This document shows, one piece after another, positions 25,071-34,000 of a stretch of 41,191 nt of DNA. A program made the position numbers and the translations under genes. The DNA is from a virus. The first letter of the stretch is position 1. Every line of letters begins with the position of its first letter. The notes beneath the pieces are model-generated. The model saw nothing but the letters and a program-made list of their open reading frames with translations, searched no databases and was not told the origin of the DNA. The DNA lies in the IMG/VR virus record IMGVR_UViG_3300028103_000026, positions 1 through 41,191 of that record, one strand, 5' to 3'.

Positions 25071-28000
25071 ATGGCAGAATTTAGATTAGGTAGAATTAAA
25101 TTTGTTTGGAAAGGTGATTGGACACCAAGTACTTCTTACGTAGTTGACGACGTAGTCAACATCGGTGGTAAGAGTTATATTTGTGTTATAAATCATACTT
25201 CAGCAAGTTTATTTGTCACTGATAGTGACGCAAATCCACCAAAATGGAATCTAGTCAGTGACGGTACTAGTTGGCAGGGCGACTGGGACGTTTCTACTTA
25301 TTATAATAAAGGCGACCAAGTTAAGTACGGCGGCTTAGTTTATATTTGTTTAACTTCTCATACATCTGCGGCAACCACAACACTGGGCTTAGAAGCAGAT
25401 CAAAGCAAGTGGGAAGCATTTGCAGAATCGTTTTACTGGACAGGCGAGTGGGCAACCTCGACTCGTTACCGCGTATATGACTTTGTTTCGTATGGCGGTA
25501 TTACATATATTTGTAATACAGCACACACATCTGCTGCCACAGCATCATTAGGTCTCGAAGCAGACCAAAGTAAGTGGACTGTATTCAACAGTGGCTTAGA
25601 ATATCTAGGTGTATGGAATTCTTCTGTACGCTACAAAATTAATGATATCGTTAAGTACGGCGCCAACACTTGGATCTGTACAACACAACACACTTCCAGC
25701 ACAACTTTTGATGATACTAAGTGGGGAGTATTTGTTGAAGGTCTTCAATTTGAAGATTCTTGGAGTTCTTCTACAGTCTACCAAGAAGGCGATGTGGTAA
25801 CATATGGTGGTTATTCATATATTGCCACACAAAATCATACAAATCAAAATCCAAGTACAGCGACAGCATACTGGGACGTCTATACTACTGGATTTAATTT
25901 TAACGGTGATTGGGTTTCGTCTACTGCTTATAAAGTAGGCGATGTTGTAAGATTAGGAAGTTATACTTACCTGGCAATAGCAGACAACACAAATCAAGAG
26001 CCACCAAATTTAACTTATTGGAACAGATTAAACACAGGTATTAAGTGGACCAATGTGTCAACAACATATACTGGAGTATCTGGAACATCAGTTAGCCCAA
26101 GCATTGGCTCGGCCGCAACTTTCGATATTACACGTACAGGAACTGTTTATACAGTTGTTAAAAACAACACAGGAACAAATTATTCAGACGGAGATCAAAT
26201 TGTTATCTCTGGTACAAGCGTCGGTGGTATTAGCCCAGCCAACGATTTAACATTGACAGTAGACGGAGTAACTGCTGGCGCAATTGATAATATTATTATT
26301 GAAAGCGGTTATTCTGTAACATGGACAGTGAATCATGATTATGTACAAGGCGATGCAGTATTCTTTGGTGCAAACAGTTATATCTGTGTATTAGAGCATA
26401 CAGCAAGTTTATTAAACAGACCAGATGCAGACACAACCGCAACATATTGGAATTTATTGGCTGCTGGTAGTGAATCAGCAGTTCTAACCACAGCAGGCGA
26501 CACATATTACTACGGTACAACAGGACCAACAAGACTGCCAGTGGGCACAGAAGGTCAAATATTGCGTGTTAGCGGTGGCTATCCTACATGGGCGTACTAC
26601 GGTGTTATTAATAACCTAGTATATGTTGCTCCACTGGGAACAGATAGTCTTGAAGATGGCCAAGGTCTTACAATTGATAAGCCTTGGAAGACTGTGCGTT
26701 ATGCTTGTGAACAAATTGAAAAAGGTTACAGAAATAGACAAGCAACAGAATTGTTGGCAAAGAACAAACAATTCATTATGAAAGAAGTTAGTAACTGGGT
26801 TACTAACACATATTCTGTAGCAATTACAGCAAGTTCTGCGGCAACTAATGAATTTACAGCAGACGACACAACAAACTTAACAGCAAATATGCCTATTGAG
26901 TTCTCAGGAACAGTTGGCGGTGTAACTGCTGGAACAAAATATTTTGTTAAAACAGTTGTAGACGGCTCACACTTTACAATTAGTTCTACACAAGGTGGTA
27001 CAGTTTCTACACTAACAACACAAACAGCATCAATGACTGGATCATTATCCTACGATTATGATTTCTGCCAACGCGATGTTGGCCTGTTAGTAGACGCACT
27101 AATTTATGATATCGGCCACGGTGGTAATGAAGAAGCAACTAAAGCAGCCAAGGCCTATTATACCACTGCTGGTAGTGCATATATTAACAGCAACTTTGGA
27201 CAACAGATTACTCAAACTGTTGCCGCATACAATTACATGAAAGATTTAGTGGAAGATGTTTTAAACAACAACCCACCAGAAATTAATTATCAATTGGCTA
27301 ACGGTGTTGCTTTAAACACAGCAGTAGCTCAGATTATTGACAGTACATTAACTGCGGAAGCAGACACAGTAACTACAGCACAATCATTATTGACTATTGT
27401 TACTGACGGTATCCTAGCAGGAACATCCACAGCAATTCCAGCGGCAGTATTTTCAAACACAACAATCAGCGTTAAGACTGGTACATTCTACGAAGTGTTG
27501 CCAATCGTTCTTCCAAAGAATACCGCAGTTGTTGGTGATGAACTACGTTCAACTGTTATCAGTCCTAAGCCTGCTATTGCAAATTTAGTTAATGACAAGC
27601 CAAAAACTATTTCTGCACTAGAAAGAATTAAGGCAGTTGCACCAAACTTAGTAGCAAACAACTCTATTGTGCCAACAGAAGGCAACACAGCAACACAAGA
27701 GTTTATGTTTAATGTCACAGAAACTATTGCATTAGATTCTGTAACAACTAATATTGCATCAATCAAAGCAATTTTAGAAAACGGCCTAAGTTCTGTTCCA
27801 GCATTTGTATACCCAACACCAACTGGTGGAACAGGTAATGCTTATGATGCAGATTATTACAATGCCGCAAGATTAATTCTTGCTAACAAATCATTTATTC
27901 AGTCTGAAGTTAGTGCATGGATTAATGCACAGATTTCTGGAAACATCTCTCCATTCGTTGGATTTACATACGGCGGCGCAGGACAAACAGCCTGCGAACG

Positions 28001-31000
28001 AGATGTTGGTTATATTGTAGACGCATTGGTATATGACTTAACCTACGGTGGCAATTTAGCAACACAGGTAGCCGCACGTTCTTACTACAGCAAGGGCATT
28101 TTTGTTGAAACAGGCGAAAAAGATCAAGCATTGGCTGTTCAAACAAGAATTAAATCGTTTATCGACAATATTGCTGTAGGTAATACAGCAGGATGGACAA
28201 AAACAACTTCATCTTCACAGGTAACTTCTGGAACACCAGGCGGTGCAGCCGCAGGAACATTTGCACAAGCACGTATCCAAGAAATGTACGACACAATCAA
28301 TACAGGCACAGAGCCAACAACTATTGCTCCAAGCACAAGTTGGGTTCGTCCAAGATTGTTAACAGCATTTAACGCTATTGTTGCAGATAAAACAAATATT
28401 CAAATAGGTGCTATTGCTTGGATTAATGCAAATTATCCAACATTAGATTACGACCAAGCATTATGTTCACGTGATGTTGGCTATATGGTTGATGCACTAG
28501 CATACGATGTTATGTTTGGCAGTAACTTTATGTCTGCAAAAGCAGGTATGGCATATCAACGAGGCCTTGCATCAACCGGAGTTGTTTTAGCAGATCAATT
28601 ACCACAGACTTTAGGTACTGTAGATTTTGTTAAGAATGCAGTATTAAAAGCCAGCGCAGGTACAGATACAATTACATCAAATATTGGTGTAATGACAGAC
28701 ATTCTGTCAACAGGACTAACCGCAGTTCCTACCTTTGACCTACCAACACCAACTGGTGGTAGTAGCAACGCTTATACTTCTGGATACTTCCATGCCGCAA
28801 GATTAATTCTTGCTAACAAAGCATTCTTAAAAGCAGAAGTTACAGCATGGATTAATGTACAAATTGCAGGTTCTGTCTCTCCGTTCAGCGGATTTATCTA
28901 CGATGCAACAACTTGCGAACGTGACGTTGGCTACATTGTAGACGCACTAACTTTTGACTTAACATATGGTGGCAACCTAGCAACACAAATTGCCGCACGT
29001 TCTTACTATAGCAACGGTGTGTTAGTTGAAGTAGGTGAAAAATCTCAAGCATTGGCACTATGGGCTTATGTAAAAACTATTATCGATGATATTGCAAAAG
29101 GTCTTGCAATTACACCTAGCTCAGGAAACGTTGTAAGTCAAGTAACTAGCGGCACAGCCGGTAGTGCTGGCGCCGCAACAGATGCACAAACACGTATTCA
29201 AGAATTGTACGACACAATCAATACAGGAACAGAGCCAACAACAGTTGCTCCAGATATTACTTGGGTAGCAAGTGATCTTACAACTAAGAATACTAATATT
29301 CAAGCGGCAAAAACAAGAATTAAATCAGCCGCAATCAACTGGATCAATGCAACATATCCAGATTTAATCTATACAGCATCTACATGCTCACGAGATGTGG
29401 GTTATATTATTGATGCATTATGCTACGACCTAATGTTTGGTAGTAACTTCCTAAGTTCATGGAACGCAATGAGCTATTACAGAGGAATTACATCAACACA
29501 GACAGTAATTGCACAACAGTTATTGCCAACAATAGGTGTAATCGGCTTTATTGGAGCATCAGTAAAAGAAATTACTACTGGTGTTACAGGTTCAGTGGGT
29601 AATTCCGTAGCAATTGATAGAATTGAACTAAGTGCTAACACAGCCTACGACATTCTAAACAACGGTTTGGATGCTGTCCCAGCAGAAGTTATCACAGATC
29701 CAACTAATCTTGATGTAGATTTCTTAAATGCAAGAACACAGATTGCAAATAACTATGCTTTCATTAAAGCAGATGTTAGCCGATACATTCAAAACAACTA
29801 TGCTGTTGTTTGGACAGCACTTGGCGCAACAGGACAAGCCGCTTGCCAACGCGATATTGGCTACATCCTTGACGCAATTCGTTACGATTTAACCTACGGT
29901 GGTAACACACAGACTTTAATTGCCGGTAGTGCATATTACAGTGGTTTAAATCTAACTATTAGTTCTAGCGAAACAGCCGCAACAGTGGCCGCATACACAT
30001 TCTTAAAGAGCATTATCGACGATGTTGCACAAAGAATTTCTGTAACTCCACAGTCTGGTAACACAACACCTCAGGTAACATCTGGAACAGGCGGTGATGC
30101 AACTGCGGCAGCATTTGCACAGGCTCGTGTACAAGATATTATAGATTGGATTAACAACGGCGAAGCAGGAACTGCTATAGCACCAGATACAAGTTGGGTT
30201 GATCCAGCATTAGTAGCAGGATTTAACATTTTACAAGATCGTAAATCTGAAATTCAACTAGATGGTACTGGTTATGTACAGAAATTCCATCACTATCTAT
30301 CCTACGACGAAACAACTTGCAGTCGAGACATTGGATACATGGTAGATGGTATCGGCTACGACATGATGTTTGGCAGTAATTTTGCCGCAATCACTATTGG
30401 ACGTAGTTATCATAGAGCAATATCTTCGACAGCAATCGTGCTGGCAAACCAGTTAAGTGCAAGTCTTGGACTAATTAAGTTCTTAAAATACAAATTAAAA
30501 GGCTATGCAGTTGGCGGTGCAGTTGCACAAATTGGTACAATCGTTGACGATATCGTTGGTACAATTGACGGAGGAGCAGTTCCTCGCTTCTTATGGCCAG
30601 ACTTTACTGGTGTAGATGCAGAGAACTATGCGGCGGCAAAGTTAATCTATGATAACAAAGATTTTATCACAGCAGAAACATTAAAGTATATCAATACAAA
30701 CTATCCAGCGATTGTGTACAGCAAGAGTGCGTGTGCTAGAGATACTGGTTACATTATCGATGCACTACGCTATGACTTAACCTACGGTGGTCATTTTGCA
30801 AGTAAGCAAGCAGGTATTGCATACTACTCACGTTTAACTTCTGCACTACAGATTGATAGCGGAGATAAAACAGCAACATTAGCGGCCTATGCTAATATGA
30901 AATCTATTGTGACAGACATTGCTAACGGAGGTTTAAGCTCTTATTCAGCACTACAAACTAACGTAAGTTATGTTACAGGCACAGGCGGCGATGCTACAAG

Positions 31001-34000
31001 TTCTACAAGAGTTGGCGCATTAATGGATGTTATTACAAACATCATTGATACTGGTTTAACAACTGGTGTGCCACGTATTACAATTACAACTATTGCTAGT
31101 GGCACAACATTTACCAGCACAGCACACGGTTTATCTGTAGGCGATGAAGTAATCGCACAAACCACAGCCAACGGATTAGTTGCTGGTACTACATATTATG
31201 TTAAGACAACACCATTGACATCGACATTTACATTGGCAGCAACCTACGACGGCACAGAATTAACAAGTTTCACCAACGGAACTGGATTATCTATTGCTGT
31301 AGAAATTACTAACTTGCCAAGTACAAGTTGGGTAGATACTAATGTAGCAACACAGGCAAAAGTGTTGTCAACAGACAAAGCATCAATTCAGAGTGCAGTA
31401 ACACTTTACATTGACACTAACTATCCAAACTTAGACTACAATTCTGCTACTTGTGCTAGAGACGTGGGTTATATTTTAGATGCTCTACGTTACGATATTC
31501 TAATGGGCAGTAACTTCCGCTCAATCAAAGCAGGTATGAGTTACTATCAAGCACAGGCATCACTAGTAATCGGTGATCAGAAGCGAGCAACTTTGAATGC
31601 TTACAGATATCTAAGAGATGCTGTTAATCTTAAAGTTGAAAGTAATGCTACAGCACTAGCATCTGCTAAAGCAAACATGGACACTATTATTGCAATATTA
31701 GACAAGGGTGTTGGAGAAACTCCAGACGTTGTGGGTACAACAACATACCATAACGATCCAGGACATATTGCTGCCGCAGAAATCTTACGTGCTAATAAGA
31801 CATTCTTAGAAAACGAAGCAACTGCTTGGATTTCTTATAACTTCGGCGGACCAACATCAGGTACAAGTTCTAGTGGCAACGTTATTACAACAACCAGAGC
31901 ACACAACTTGTCTGTGGGCGATCCAGTTAAGTTCTTGGCAAATCAAGTATCGACTGTGGCCACAGACACAACTGCAACTGGAAACATTGTTACAGTTCTA
32001 TCTACAACAGGAATGACAGTAGGTTCTAAGATTACATTTACCGGAACTGGTATTGGTAACATTGTATCTGGTGTTACATATTATATTTTAACTGTTGAAA
32101 GTGACACAGAAATAACAATTAGTGCAAGTTATAATGGTTCTGTGTTTAGCGTAGGCACCGGCACAGGCGAAATGACTGTAGTAGCCGGAGCAGTAATTGG
32201 CGGGTTGGCTGAAAATACACAATACTACGTATTAACAGTTCCATCTACTACAACATTTACAATTGGTACAACAGCAGGATCCATTACTCCGACATCTGTA
32301 AGTACAGATACAGGAACTTGTACAGCAGTTTACTCATACGACGAAGCATCATGCAAGCGTGATATGGGCGAGTACATTGATTCTATCATTTACGATATTA
32401 ATTTACCAGGTAACTACAAAGGAACACGCTCTGCCGTATTGTACAACAATGCAGTTGCAGGTTCTGAATTGTCAGATATGTTCCAAGTAAGTAACGCTTC
32501 TGGTTTACGTAACTGTACTCTAAGCGGATTGAATGGCGACTTAACTGCTGAAAACGACTATGGTACAAAACGCCCAACTGGTGGAGCATACGTAGCCCTT
32601 AACCCAGGATTTGGTCCATGGGATAGCAAAGTATGGGTAACAAGTCGCTCACACTACTCACAGAACGTTACAATGTTTGGTGTAGGCTGTACAGGTGCTA
32701 AGATCGATGCGGCTCTACATGCCCGTGGTAATAAGTCAATGGTTAAAAACGACTTTACTACAATTATGTCAGACGGTATTGGTGTATGGTGTACTGGTAG
32801 TGACTCATTAACAGAACTTGTTTCTGTGTTTAACTACTACGGCTATGCAGGTTACCTAGCAGAACTAGGCGGTAGAATCCGTGCTACCAACGGCAACAGC
32901 TCATATGGTACATATGGTGTTATTGCCGAAGGTGTGGATGTTAGCGAAGTACCATTATATGGTACGGTTGACAACCAAGCATATCAGGCACAAATTACAA
33001 ATACTGTAACAGATGCATTATCAGAAGTGCTTCGTTTAGAATTTGGTAATGCTGGTACAAATTATACAAATACAACATATACAATTAGCGGTTCAGGATA
33101 TAACATCGACGCAATCGGCGACGAATTCCGTGACAATACTGTATTTGAATCAAGAATTATTGACTTAGATGATGACAACGGTGTTGGAGGTACAAGTTAT
33201 GTAACAGCCAGCAACGCGGCTCAGAGTGGTGATAAAGTCAGCATTACTATTGCGGCCACTGATACTGCACTAAGCGCGGCATATACTGGCATGAGAATTC
33301 AATTAACTGCCGGTACTGGTGTTGGTCAATATGCTAACATCTTAACATACCAAACTGGCAGCAAGATTGCACAGGTATACAAAGACAGTTTCACACCGTT
33401 AACAGCAACAAATACCACAGTAACTACAAACTTAATTACAGTGGCAAGTACTGTAACCTTGTATGATAACATGCCAGTTTACTTTAGCGGTACAACATTT
33501 GGCGGAGTTTCTGCAAATACTGCCTACTATGTAATTGGTTCGACTATTACAAGTACACAATTTAAAGTTGCGGCAACATCAGGAAGTTCTACACCAATTA
33601 CATTGTCTACAGCATCTGGCTCTATGACTATGTATGAAGCAGGTTGGGACCATACTGTACCTGGTAAGACTATTGAAAACACACTAGACTTAACAACTCA
33701 GTACATCATTGAACCAAGAATTAGTTATACAGCACCTGGTTATACAGCAACAGCAAGAACTTTAAGTGCAACTGCTACATGGAAAGAACTAACCTATGGT
33801 GATAGCAAGTATGTTGCCATAGCAAGTAGCGGAACAACTACATCGTATAGTGCAAACGGCACAACTTGGGCTACAGCAGGCGCATTGTCCGCTAGTGCAA
33901 GTTGGGTAGATGTTGTATATGGTGGTGGCGAAGGAGCAAGAGCAACTGCAATTATTGGCGGCTTAGGCGGTCAAGGCGCTGTATTTGAAGCAGTTCTAGG

